Assembly (NCBI GenBank): GCA_948470475.1
Contig: OX419343.1
Location: 2,993,833 to 3,057,832 of the forward strand
Length of the DNA stretch: 64,000 nt
Reading direction: 5' to 3'
Source: Galaxea fascicularis
Taxonomy: Eukaryota > Cnidaria > Anthozoa > Scleractinia > Euphylliidae
Made by a program: the position numbers and the translations under genes. This document shows positions 1 to 11,778 of the stretch, piece after piece. Position 1 is the stretch's first letter. Every line of letters begins with the position of its first letter. The notes below the pieces were generated by a model. The model had not been told where the DNA came from. It saw only the letters and a program-made list of their open reading frames with translations, and searched no databases.

Positions 1-30
1 AGTTGACCTCTCGCTATTTTTTGGACACAG

Positions 31-3000
31 CAAAAGAAAAAGTTGAGAATTTACCTGACAACTAACTTTTACATGCCAAGGCCTGACAATGAGGTGAGTA
101 TATAATATTGATATTAATTTTATACCATGCCATGGAAAATACAGCCAGTCAGAATGCACGAAAGCCATTGCATGTTATTTTGTCAGTATTCCATCAAACC
201 TTCCCATTGTGCACCATATGGATAGTGTAAGGCTTTGTATTTTCTATGACATGGCATAAAAATGCAAAGCTTTCTCATGATTTACCATGCTTGAATTAAA
301 TCCCACTAGGCAATATTATTGTATATACATGTACATACACTGTACAAAGAAAATACAAATGACCCGTGGGATATTCCATGGTATACCACTCAAATGCATT
401 GCATAAAGTTATAGTATGTTTGTTGTGATTTAAAATTTGTTTTGGTGTAAAATTTTTTAACGAGTTGAATTTTTATTTTCCTTTGTGTCAAATTCATTTC
501 CATAATCTGAATCAAAGGAGAATAACAATCAAACAGTTTTAAAAAAAGTTAAACCACAACATTGTACATTGTATAATACATGTAACTCTGCAATGTCTAA
601 TTGAATATGCACATGTAGGCTGGAGTAGAAGACATTCCCACTTGTTTTTGTACAATTTTTTTCTGAAATTTACACCAAAGTAATTAATTTGGCTTAAGTC
701 TTTCTGCCAAAAGTTGCTAAGTTTTCACACAGCTTTTTCACTCAGTAAGACTGCCATTGAGTCAGGGCAACCACTCACTTTGATCTTCAAATTCCTCTCT
801 AACGTTAGTGAAGTGTCGTTTAGTCATTTTTCTTTTCATTTCCATTTTTTAAATAAGCTATTGTTCATCAAATATGCGTTCTTAGGATGAAGAAAACATT
901 GTTCCTTCATGGGAGTTGCGAGTGGAGGGAAGAGTCCTAGAAGAGGTAATGACTGTGTTTACTGACGTTTACTACAGATCCCTTAAGAAAAAATTTTCTG
1001 TTGTCACAGTGTGCAAAAGGCTTGTTGGTTTGATGTAGATCAAGACATGTATTATTCAGAAATATCAATTAAAATGTACAAAATTCCCCTCTATCATAAC
1101 AGTGGCAGTAAGAGGTGAAATTGGTTAAAAATAAATTCATAGTACTGTTTGAATAAAGCTTGAAATGAATACAAGAATAGATATATTTTACAATTTGTAA
1201 TATTTTGTGTTTGGAATGACAATAATATTTATTATTATCCTGCAACATCATTTTGTGAATGTTTACATGTATGTTGTACAATGATGACTGCACATTTTTG
1301 TAGTTCCAATAACCCTTAATGATTCTCCACAGCTTGGAAGTACTACAGATACAGGTATCCATGTATTTTGTGTTTGCAGATGTACAGTGTACAGGCATAT
1401 TGAAGTTATTATTGAAGATCTCATAAAGTGATGAAATAATTAATCCATCTCTTAGACACAGGCACCCAAAAGTGATGGACCAAGACAGAAGCGCAAATTC
1501 TCAACATATTTCAAGAGTTTGGTGATTGAGTTGGATCGTGAGCTGTATGGACCCGACAACCACCTTGTAGAGGTACAGTGTACAGTAATCAACACTCAGG
1601 GATGTAAAAAATAGCTGGGAGCCTGGGAAAATACCCGTCTGTCAATTCAATTTTCCCGGCTGAAAAACCTTCTTACAAGTAATAAAAATCTGTTATAATG
1701 GATTCTTCTGAACCCGCCAGTTAACTGATAATTCCCGTCTGTTAACATTTTTAGCTACATCCCTGTGCTCTTACAGAGTCATGGAAAGTCACACAGTTTG
1801 AAATTTGCATTCCAAGCTTGAAAAACTCTTGGTACAGACTCTTGGGATGATTTAAATTAGGTTATGGAATAGTCGAAGAAATTCTGTTTCCCAGCAACTG
1901 TGTAAACCAAGTGTCTTGCTTTTCTTTCACAAAAAATTACTAATTTGAGGTCGGCCTCTAAAGCTGGACCACTGGAAGATTTGTGCAAGGATTACACACA
2001 CATGTACAGCTGTATCCTTAGGGCAATAAATATCACCACTGGCTTTACCTTCTTAAAAAAAAACACACTCCTAGTGGGGCTTGAGTGTTTACAGGACCAC
2101 CTGAACTAAGACAGATAGTGAGAACACGGCCAGCACAATCTTACCTGTTTACATGTAAGATTACAACTGGATATCAGTCTGGTTTGGGGCTTGAACCTGT
2201 AACCTTTCACTCAACAGTCATCTGGAGTTCTAACCAACTGAACTAACTGGGTAGCAGTAGCTTTTGTTTTACTGCTGTACATGTGGGAGAATGTTCATCA
2301 AGCACAAGATAAATTATTCTGATCCTTTACGCTCGTACAAATGTACATGTACTTATGATTTGCATGATGAATCAAATCCTGATCACTTATTGTCGTTCAA
2401 CACATCAATGCTGCAAATGCATTTGCTACACTGTGGTGAACATTTTATAGTTTGTGGATGTACACAATCAGCTGCATTCTTCATTTATTTCTGCAGTGGC
2501 ATAGAACAAGTTCCACACAGGAGACAGATGGATTTCAGGTACATGTGCATGTGGTTTATCCTACACTCTCATTGTTTCATGTGTCTGACAATGTCTTGTC
2601 CCATTCAAACCGCCATTCAAAGATTCTTTACGTACAAACAGCCAATCATTTTTGAAAAGTTGTATGAATGATTGTACTTTAGTTGATTATCAGATGATTA
2701 CACTGTATAACCAGTTGCCGAACCAACGTAAATGTACAGTATATGTACTGGTAATGTACATGTATAATTTTGCACCACATGTACCAGCAGATGGTACTTG
2801 AAAGCTGAAGACATCAACAACAGACTGACTGACCAGTTTTAGTTACGATACACATACAAACATAAGACTAACAAAAGGCAGACCAAAACACACCAAAAAG
2901 TGTTTACAGTCCACAGCCAACGACAACAAGGCTGAAGTGACAGTCAAATAATATCATCATGACTTTGTTAAAGATTTTCCTTGAAAGACAAGAAGATTGC

Positions 3001-6000
3001 TATTTGTACATGTACTGTTGGGCATGGTAGAATACATGTAGTTGACATGCCTTGACCACTGAACCAATCACAATAAATTTATTATTCAATGGTTCAAAAT
3101 AATAACGATAATTATTATTTTACTCTGCTGAGGTTGTACTCCTATTTCATTTTCGTTTGTTTTCTCTTCTTGTTCCCTTATAGGTGAAAAGACCAGGAGA
3201 GGATAATGTGAAATGTACAATCATGTTCTTGTTAGATTACCAGGTTAGCCTTGCTTCACTAAATTGATTGACTCCCTTTTTTCACCAAGCCCAACAAAAT
3301 TAATATTAACCTATTAACTCCCAATATCTGATTATTAATAATTCTCCTGTGTAGCTGCTATACAGTTCCTTGTACATTTAAGAGAATTTGGGGTTACATC
3401 ATGATAACACCCTCTGGCTGATAAATTTGTCTATACACATCACCCATCTGCTGGACGATATATTGATGTGATATATAAGGAAAAGTTACTGAACATGCTA
3501 ATTGTTTTTGGGAGTTGAAGGATTAAGAAGGCAAATGATGCATTGAGATCCTTAATCACAAAACAGTATTTAAAATTAATACAAATCGTAAATCCATCCA
3601 TTCTACTTTATTATTACATATCAGACTCTAGTATGTGAGAGCAGACAAAGTTGGGTTAAATGGCATATGGTCAGCAGACAGAATTTGAAGAATTAACTTT
3701 AATTAAAGAAGGCTTTAACTAAAATTATTACAATACTACTTCAACAACTAATTATGATTACTTGATTTACAAACACACACGATAATATAATCCAATAAAT
3801 CGCATAAATAAATACTCCTAGTATAACTGTTTGACCCATTAAGTATACAAAATTGGGGAAAGGAGACCAGATTAAACTGCATTGTTTATAAAATTAAATA
3901 CTAAACAGGCCATACTTAACACTTAATTATTAAATAATGACTACAAAAACTAGAGACACTCGGCAATATAATCCTGTAAAGCATACAGACAAACAATACC
4001 TAGCATTGTCCACAAAGAGACTTGGTCAAGCCATAGAATTAAGGGATATGAGTTCCATGACCAATATTTGAATAGATAACTCAACTATTTTTAAAATGCA
4101 GTCTCAATTTTTTTTCAAAGTTACTTAATGTGAGGCTGTTGCGCACTGTTAATGGAATATTTGGTGGCAAAATGCACCGAAGGAGGATTTTAGTCTTACA
4201 GTGTATAATCAAAATTTCCTCATTTGAAGTTCAATAAAAAATTGTAATAAGTAATTATGGCATAACCAGTATGACAAACGAGAGACATTCTGAAGCCAAG
4301 TCATCACAAGATACACCAAGCACTTCACTTGCTACATTTAAGTCATATACGTGATAAACAACCATCTATTTCACAACTCTTTTCTGACAAGTTTGTCTTT
4401 CCTCAGCCTCCTCAGTACAAGCTTGATCCCAGACTCGCACGTCTTATGGGCATCCATACGCAGACCAGACCAGTGATCGTCAATGCAATCTGGCAGTACA
4501 TCAAGGTAAAAAAAATACCGATGTTTCTCGTTACGTCACCTATTGTAATTGATGTGCCAACGAGAGGTTCATTGGCTGTTGAAACAATACATGCTATTGT
4601 TCGGTGGCTAGCAAATTTGAATATCAAAAGAAATTTGACGTCAATGTTTGTAAACAAGAAACATCGCTATAGGTAGTCAAGGACTACATGTGGCTAATGC
4701 TGCAGCAGTGTGTAAATCCTCAATAAAACGACCAGCCTTTGTTCGTATGTGCTGTGAATTACGCAAAGCACACTGTTCGAAATATGTGATCTCGCATATT
4801 CAAATCGCATCAGTTCGCACAACTCATAAAAAATGGCATAATTCTTCAAAGGTATACACAGTCTTCACCAAGAGAACCATCAATTATCGTTTATATTGGC
4901 GAAAAAACATCCCGCCTTTAAGTTGATCTACCTTTGAAAACTCTTGAACCTATTTAGTCTTCGTGATAAACATCTTGGGTTACCATGCAAATTTTGTGCT
5001 TTGATCGACTACACTAAAAATAAACAACACGCTAAACATTAATCTTTTTGACAAATTGTTGCAACATTATCCTTGACTATCGTTTTTGATGCGAGTATTA
5101 CTCAATTATTTTAATTTTACGCTGAAAATGTTTCCAGGAAAGGGGTTTGAAATTCCTCTTTCTGAGAGAACTTAGTTGTGCATCAATCAGGGGTGTCATT
5201 GAGGGCCGGGGACCGGGGACTTCCCCCTAGTATTTTGAGGTACAGTGTGTATATCCCCGGCTACTTTGATATAAAATTCACTACAGCAACTCGAATCCCC
5301 GGCTATTCTTTGTATAGCCCCTCCTACCTCAAAAATTAGTGACAGCCCTGATCAGTACAGTACTATTAAATGGATGATTATCTTGACACATTTGACATTC
5401 TATACTGCATTATTCTTGTTACTGACCCAATTCTGTTTCATCTCTTTTAGAGTCACAATCTGCAGGATTCTCATGAGCGGGAGTACATCAACTGTGATCG
5501 ATACTTTCAACAGGTAAGCTGTTCTTTGCTGAAGTGGTAGACATATTAATTGTTGGTTCCCTAGGTTGGATAAAATCTATCGATTACTCCTTATACAAAA
5601 CGATTTCCCGAAAACTTTTTTCTTGTTTGTTTTGAGTAAATTCACTTGGCTTTTTGTGTGCTGCCGTACAGTGAACTGTAAAAATGTTTTGATATAATAA
5701 TAATAATAATAATGATAACGATAATAATAATAATAATAATGCAAAACTTTATTTACAATTATTCTTCGAAAACAAATACAGAAAGGTTTCAGATAAAAAT
5801 TCAATAAACGCTTTCAAATTCTGCACTTCATGTTAAAAAGTGTCCATGCCTGATACTTTTTAAAAAAAACGTTGTTAATAGATGTAAAATTACAAGTCAT
5901 AAAAAAATCATTATGATTAAGATGGAATGTGTCCCTTTGTTTCTTGGAGTTCGATTACTTAGATTTTATTCTCGAGACACAAAACTAGAAAAGCGAGAGG

Positions 6001-6679
6001 CGAATGGCAAAACTAAAACCCTATTACAAGGCTGCTAAGAAAAAAAAGAAAACAAACACTAAACAACGTCAATGGCTCCTTTGACAGTTGCGATTTCAAT
6101 ATCACAATTGTTGTAATCAAACGCAGTACGGCGCTTCACCCGCGATCCTCGAAGGCAAACCAGGGCCGACCGAAGGAGTGCAAAGCATGTCCTTGCTCGA
6201 ATCCAGGAAATTGTTTGCGAGTATTGTTCTCCTTTCTTGGCGGCTATCAGCTCAGCCAGTCGACTATGGTACCTTAAACATTCCTTCCCCATCCCTCCAG
6301 TAGTTGTAAACACAAGCGGCGTGAACGAACCATGCTCAACATCCAACACTCTCCTCGAATACAACCGCTTCTTGTCGTTTTCATGGATGTGATAGATTTG
6401 CTGCGGCTCCTGGTCCCTGTAAGACTCGGCATTAGGGTGGCAAACCCTCACATCAAAGAATGCCGAGCTCTGGGGATCCCAGAAGCCACGCGCCCGAATG
6501 TCCAATCTTGCGTCTTGCGCTCTATTGGACCCTCTACTGAGCTGTTCTTCAGTGATGTCTTGGAGAACTGGCTCGACTTCGACGTCACCACACACCATAC
6601 TCAAGAGATCGGCCTCGAGGTCTCTCAACTCGTTATGACGTTGGATTACAAAACCCCATTATTATTAATAATAATAATA

Positions 6680-6713
<34 letters not shown>

Positions 6714-9594
6714 TTATATTTTATTTATACTCTGTGTAATTTTTAGCTTATATATTAGATATGGATTGGATAGTTTTATTATATTAGGTTTATTTTTTTA
6801 TTATTATTTTAATGTAACTTGTAAGGCGCATTTGAATATATTCATATAGATATTTGCGCCGAATAAGTAATAAATTGTTATTATTATTATTATTATTATT
6901 TATTTATTTATACCGCGCAAATTCAACGTAAGTTTCCAAATGGGCCTTACAATTCTAATTTCTTACAATTCAAAATTCTTTACAATTATTTAGAATTGTA
7001 TCAGCATTGTATCATATGAAAGAAAGGATTACATGTACAGGGTATAATATACATGTGTAGCTCACAAATTAACTATTTGAACTCCAATAATTATTTATTT
7101 TGTTAAGTTTGAGTGTTTTGGTTTTGGTGGATTTAACTTAACGTTCTTATTTTGATGATAGATATTTGAATGTAATCGGATGAAATTCAGTGAGATCCCG
7201 CAACGATTGAGTGCATTGTTGTTGCCACCGGATCCTATTGTCATTAACCACCTCATAAGGTAAATTTGATTGTCAGACTTTAAGCCTGGGTATCCACTGC
7301 CATCATTATCATCGTCGTCATCATCATCATTCACGTCTTTTCGTATCCTGGAGATTGGCGCATTCGAGCGTTTATGAACGAGTTAACTTGCGAAGCGCAC
7401 TAATATTAAATTTACCTTCCTATGTTTGTTTCAGCAAAGATACTCCAGAGAATAAGAGGACAACCTGTTATGACATCGAAGTGGAAGTTGTAAGTTACTA
7501 CTCCTCGTGTAATTCTTGTTCTTTTCGATTGTTTACTGTCATCTTTGACTTATACAGAATCTGTCCTGTTAGCTTTCGTGCCACTGTTTCGTGTTCCCTA
7601 TATAGTATCTTAACAACAGATTCCTTTTTGTCCGGAATTCTTTTTCAGGCTTCCTTATGCAATTGCATAAATTGCGTTAACAATTGGGAGGTTCATTCTT
7701 CATTTCAGATTCCTATTTACGATCTATTTATTTTTTCCTTTTCTCGTTCCAGGATGACACTCTAAAGGCTCAAATGCAGTCTTTCTTGCTTTCTACAGCA
7801 AGCCAAAACGAGATTTCAGCCTATGATAACAAGGTACAGCCTCGTGAAATCTGCGTCAATTTTTTTTCTCTTTTCTGTGTTAAGTCGTTTCTCTGTTTGC
7901 ATACCCGGAAATTCAGTCAAGCGTTTTCTTTGTTTCCTCGTGTTTGGCTTTGCAGATTTATGAAACAGTGGAAACTATAAATCAGCTGAAAATCAACAGG
8001 GAGTTTTTCCTTGGATTTGCAAGAGATCCTCCGGTAAGAAACTTTGGCTTTGCTTCGCGACGGCTGAGAACGTGTTTAAAAATGCCCTGCTTAAATTCAA
8101 AGCGTTCCTAACAAATCTTAGTTTACCTCACTGTACTTTATCGAATGGCGGAAAATTTCAGGCAAAGTAACCCGCTATTTTTAACTGTAGCTTGCAATAA
8201 TTATTTATTGAATCTCCGTTGAGAAACCTTGCGATCCTATAATGGTTTGCCGGACAGCATCGTTAATTGTTTTGCTTCATTTTGTTCTGCGTTCTTAGGA
8301 ATTCATTAATCAGTGGATTCAGTCACAAAGTCAAGATCTCAAGGTATACTTTATTTATAAAGCCATTTTTCCCGATAGTGTATGTGTCGTGATTCAAGTT
8401 TATCCTTGGTTTAAATTTTATTTTCCTTTGTTTCAAACTCATTAGCATACATTACCATACCCCCCCCCCCCCCATTCCTCCTCCCCACATATACACTTAA
8501 TTGCTTCGAATTGCTTCGTTTTCTGATTGGCCCATTACGCTGCTTGCCTCTGTCGTGATTGGTCAGATTATTACTTTGGTTTTGGTCAGTGTACACTCAC
8601 TTGACAAAGCACTCAAAAGAGCTGAGACAAATACAATTAAATGTTGGCTTCCCTGTGGTGATTTGTTTCATGTGCTTTGGTTTCGGCTTTGAGATTACTT
8701 TGTTTTTGCTACAGGTCATGACTGATGTGGTGGGAAATCCCGAAGAAGAGAGGCGAGCAGATTTCTTTCATCTTCCCTGGTCGCAAGAAGCTGTTTGTCG
8801 CTACTTCTATGGAAAGGTAACTACCAAACACTTTGTGAGAATCATTCAAACAGTCAGAGATACAAATGAAGAAAACAAGCAAACAAACAAATAACCCCAG
8901 CCCTGACCATTTCCCTGACCATTTCATTTCCTATTAGGATTTTGCAGTGATTTTGTAGACTCCGCCAGCCCAAGTATCATCATCCGACGTATTCTCTTTA
9001 ACGATTTTCCGTTTGTTTCGTATGGGGGTAATATTGGAGACAGTAACGTAACAGCCGGGAAAATAAACTATTGATGATCATTATCCGTGATTCTCATTTC
9101 CTTTGTTTGAAAGTGAAGTAATATAGCAAGGAGAATTTTTACGGTGATCACCTCCGGGGTAAAAGAGAGAAAACGTTAGACGTTGCCTTGACTGCTGTAG
9201 AAATTAAGTTAATAAATAAATGACCCTTATTTCCCCTCGGTATTATTTATAGCAGAACGATAGTACTATTAGGGTCGATCAAATGCATGAAACAAATAGT
9301 TCATACAAACACAATACGGTTAAGAAACACAACGGGCAAGAGACGAACCAGTTAGCTGATCTAAAAGCGTCGCCGAGGAGTTGAAGTCGGCAGGCAGTAA
9401 CCAAAGCAGAATTTGAACCTGGGGATTCCGGATTCAAGTTCCGCTTTGGCTATCTTCGTCCTCTTACTCTTTTGTGGAATTTCAACTTAAAGATAGGCTT
9501 AAGTGAATTGAGGCTGAAACTTAAGTTTTATTCGTTGCAGGTTCAACAGAAGCGAGCTGAACTCGAGCAAGCCCTGGGCATCAGAGGAACATGA
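31..9594 (+). CDS. SMARCD: SMARCD/BAF60 SWI/SNF (BAF) complex subunit, 3' portion, 14 exons
   Basis: Accessory subunit of SWI/SNF (BAF/PBAF) nucleosome remodellers, linking the complex to transcription factors in the nucleus. Coding exons: 31-93, 886-945, 1456-1572, 2497-2538, 3184-3243, 4407-4505, 5451-5513, 7162-7259, 7435-7489, 7753-7833, 7956-8033, 8299-8343, 8715-8816, 9541-9594 (TGA). All have AG/GT borders and consistent phase; only the 7259/7435 junction splits a codon (AG|C, Ser). They give 338 C-terminal residues. Diagnostic stretches are [61 protein letters not shown] (start of the SWIB domain, which runs over exons 4407 to 7259), [34 protein letters not shown] and the end [11 protein letters not shown]. 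Vertebrate family members are about 500 residues, so roughly the N-terminal third is off the left edge. The start of exon 1456 could also be 1462 (alternative in-frame AG). Whether the ancestor of SMARCD1, 2 or 3 is meant cannot be said; cnidarians probably have one copy. Confidence 0.96.
1597..1765. mobile_element. Short MITE-like inverted repeat in SMARCD intron
   Basis: The left end CAGGGATGTAAAAAATAGCT is answered at the right end by the inverse of TTTTTAGCTACATCCCTG. The interior is about 130 bp, AT-rich and non-coding. It fits a small non-autonomous DNA transposon; no target duplication was resolved. Confidence 0.55.
3306..3527. mobile_element. MITE-like dispersed repeat, copy 1 ('CTCCCAA...CTGATTA' family)
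   Basis: Starts with TTAACCTATTAACTCCCAA and ends with TTGGGAGTTGAAGGATTAA, so it has short inverted ends. The interior shares blocks with 17221-17415 and with the split copy at 18476-18606 plus 28226-28295: AGAATTTGGGGTTA, ATAACACCCTCTGGCTGATA and TTTGTCTAT. Three copies in 25 kb mark a high-copy family. Confidence 0.7.
5186..5352. mobile_element. MITE-like inverted repeat in SMARCD intron
   Basis: The left end ATCAGGGGTGTCATTGA mirrors the right end TTAGTGACAGCCCTGAT. Inside, two CCCCGGCTA blocks and CCTC/GAGG stretches also face each other. About 167 bp, non-coding. Confidence 0.55.
5690..5745. repeat. (TAA)n/(ATA)n microsatellite
   Basis: Run of TAA triplets interrupted by TGATAACGA, inside the SMARCD intron that follows exon 5451-5513. 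Confidence 0.85.
6059..6628 (-). pseudogene. Retroelement-derived ORF fragment inside SMARCD intron
   Basis: Open for 189 codons on the strand opposite to SMARCD, but with no ATG at its 5' end, so it is a 5'-truncated piece. Motifs seen: [30 protein letters not shown], and [21 protein letters not shown]. From memory, this module (Asp-rich start, TTGGMG, then FALLRSA) recurs downstream of reverse transcriptase in many cnidarian retroelement proteins; I cannot assign the class. A long ATT microsatellite lies directly upstream (6656-6712). The spliced SMARCD frame skips it. It is probably a dead insertion. Confidence 0.6.
6656..6905 (+). repeat. ATT microsatellites flanking a retroelement 3'-tail-like sequence
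   Basis: (ATT)n runs occur at 6657-6712 and 6876-6903. Between them, TGTAAGGCGCATTTG...ATTTGCGCCGAATAAGTAATAAATTGTTATTATT reads as a short stem (AGGCGCA/TTGCGCC) followed by a simple-repeat tail, a form typical of the 3' end of some non-LTR retrotransposons. The repeat tract itself is certain; the retroelement reading is inference. Confidence 0.55.
8460..8475. repeat. Poly(C) tract in SMARCD intron
   Basis: About 15 consecutive C between exons 8299-8343 and 8715-8816, followed by a C/T-rich stretch. Confidence 0.8.
9205..9462 (-). mobile_element. Degenerate tRNA-derived SINE (same family as 33917-34190)
   Basis: Lies in the last SMARCD intron, in reverse orientation. It shares in order with the better copy at 33917-34190: the AATAAATAAATGAC tail, ACAAATA...ACAAA, ACACAACGG, CCAGTTAGCT (other copy CCAGTTGGCT), CGAGGAGTTGA and AATTTGAACC (decayed box B). 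The 5' tRNA-like head is poorly kept. Recognised only by comparison with the second copy in this window. Confidence 0.6.
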
Positions 9595-10010
9595 CTCACA
9601 GATAAGACATTGTTTTGATCGGTTCGTGCTGCGCACGTGACAATCACGTGTGAAGAGAGTGACCTTTATCATGCACACTCACTTGTAGTACTGCCTGCAG
9701 CTGCTTTGTCCAGCTCCCCCAGATGCTGGAGAAATGCACTGGTTAACATCTTCAAAATGGACCAAAAACGTCAATCTCGTTGCCCAGGGCGCGGGCTTTT
9801 GAAATGTGTGGTTTAATATACTGTCCATACATTTTTCTTGTGTTTAGTGTACTGTGTAATGACATGAATCATTGTAATAATATTCCTTGCTGCAGCCTAT
9901 TTTGTGACTAAAGCCGCACAACTTGTATTTTCAAAACCTTTGTTCTGCTTTCGAACTCATGGTAGGTGTAGGTATTACTGCTTGTGCAGTTGGTATCGTT
10001 TGGTACAACC

Positions 10011-10016
10011 ATTAAA
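10011..10016 (+). promoter_or_regulatory. Candidate poly(A) signal (ATTAAA) of the SMARCD gene
   Basis: ATTAAA lies about 420 bp after the SMARCD stop codon, in otherwise non-coding sequence. It is the common variant of the polyadenylation hexamer. Only the hexamer and its position support it. Confidence 0.4.
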
Positions 10017-10019
10017 GAT

Positions 10020-11093
10020 GTACAAGCTAAAGAGATGACAGTTATTCAAGTTTTATTCATTTTGGGCAGAAAATATTTTTTCTCATGAGAATAGCAACCA
10101 CAAGATCAGAGATTTTTCCAGGCAAAACAGCGTCATGCTGGCATCTCAATGTAAATAGAACTGTACATTGTGACAAAATTCGCTCTCTCTTTCTCCGAAA
10201 CCTGGAAACGAACTTTTCACGAAAGGTGAGATAGAGAGAGCGAATCCTGGAGACTTGATATATTTTTCAGTAACGCGGACCGGCATGGAAAGAAGAAAGT
10301 CCGAGTTCTCCCAACTGAGTCGAACCGATGACCTTTCGAATACCAGTTTGGTTGTTCTGAGGCATTTAATTAGGTTCGTGTGACAAACATCTGCTCGCCG
10401 CTCGGATTTTACTGCCGATGAGTACCATGTGCATGCGCATAGTTTGGGGAAAATGTCAGATATTCTTTGGCCTCTATCCTCTGATTCCTCAGTGTTCCAA
10501 ATAAAAGAGCGGGTTCTCGGGTCAAAAACCCGAGAGAGCGGGTTCTCTGACCCGTCACACACGTCGAGTAAGATTATTTGTCTTCTGACCCTTAAAATTC
10601 TTCCTTGACCCCCGAACTTTGAAAGTTACACTGTGTCTGGAACTCTGTTTCGGAATTTAAACTTTTGGAAGGAGTGCAGAACACTTTGTGGGGCTCGTGA
10701 GTGTATTTTCGATTTGCTCACCTTAGTTCTTTGAGCCTTAGACAAATACTAGAATACGACATTCTTATTACAGATCCCGCACAATGCGTGGTGCGTATCG
10801 CTGTTGTGATTTCATATATCCACAGTTATGTTCGTGAGATTTCGCAAAAAGTTAGGGTTGGCCGATTCTCCGTGTTCAAATCAATTTGACAGGATTGTAT
10901 ATCGTACGAAATCGCGTACGACCTCGTCGGCTAAAATATTCGGCAAGATTTTTCTTCAACGGGAAGCCAGCAAAACAGCTTACTGAGTTCTTGGCGCATA
11001 AGCTATAAAATTCGCCCCCCTTTCTGCCCGACACTCAAAATTGTGTATTTTGCAGGATATCTATTTTGTACTTTCAGTAATATCGAATGTTTG
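10020..11093. other. Gene-less stretch after SMARCD
   Basis: I see no supported gene. It holds small inverted repeats, such as TTCGCTCTCTCTTTCT facing its inverse around 10170-10245, and GGGTTCTCGGGTC facing GACCCG/AACCCGAGA near 10510-10550. A 138-codon open frame on the minus strand here has no recognisable motif. Confidence 0.5.
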
Positions 11094-11151
11094 GCCTGGT
11101 TCACACTAGCGACATAACGACACAACGACATAGTTATAATGACATAAAGAG

Positions 11152-11189
<38 letters not shown>

Positions 11190-11216
11190 ACAGGTTCCTA
11201 CTGTGTCGTGATGACG

Positions 11217-11247
<31 letters not shown>

Positions 11248-11255
11248 CACGAGGT

Positions 11256-11314
<59 letters not shown>
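11094..11314. mobile_element. MITE with ~33-bp terminal inverted repeats
   Basis: The left end GCCTGGTTCACACTAGCGAC continues ATAACGACACAACG. The right end is its near-perfect inverse (GTCGCAAGTGTGAACCAGGC). Inside, GTTCACACTAGAGACATAA repeats the end motif. 221 bp, non-coding. The family is unassigned. Confidence 0.8.
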
Positions 11315-11317
<3 letters not shown>

Positions 11318-11592
11318 TGGTATCGATATAGCGTCTTCTTAAAAGCGACCACAAAACCTGCAAGTCACCTGTTGCATTGAGTGGGCTTTATGGAGATCTT
11401 TTGTGGCAGTTATTCTTGCACTTTGATGGCAGTAGATCTTATAAAAGCCAGACGTTTAACTTTCAAGTGTTCACATTTTCGCTTGTTGTTACCAACTCCA
11501 TTTTTGTGGACATGGAAGATAACCAAACGTGGATCCGTACCTTCATAGGTCAAGAAATAAACTTGATTTTAATCAAACAAAGCAAATATTTT

Positions 11593-11598
11593 TTTATT
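11593..11598 (-). promoter_or_regulatory. Candidate poly(A) signal of the minicollagen gene
   Basis: AATAAA on the minus strand, about 180 bp past the minicollagen stop. Hexamer and position only. Confidence 0.35.
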
Positions 11599-11778
11599 TG
11601 AATATTCCTCACGCGTGCACACGCCTACGAATGAACCTTCGGCAATTCGCTGACCTTCGTCTCCTATCTCATTTGTACAAAGCAATGCAACAAAAAAATC
11701 CACTGAAAAAGTACTTTACGAACGCTAAAGATGGAGTTATTTCTAAATGTCGTGCTATCCACATCGTCATGTGGTCGT

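Noticed and set aside
7291..7334. Asp-rich repeat peptide (CATCATCAT/ATGATGATG)
   Set aside because: Simple sequence inside a SMARCD intron, not coding.
10146..10562. 138-codon minus-strand frame after SMARCD
   Set aside because: No ATG-context support, no motif, and it runs through two small hairpin repeats.
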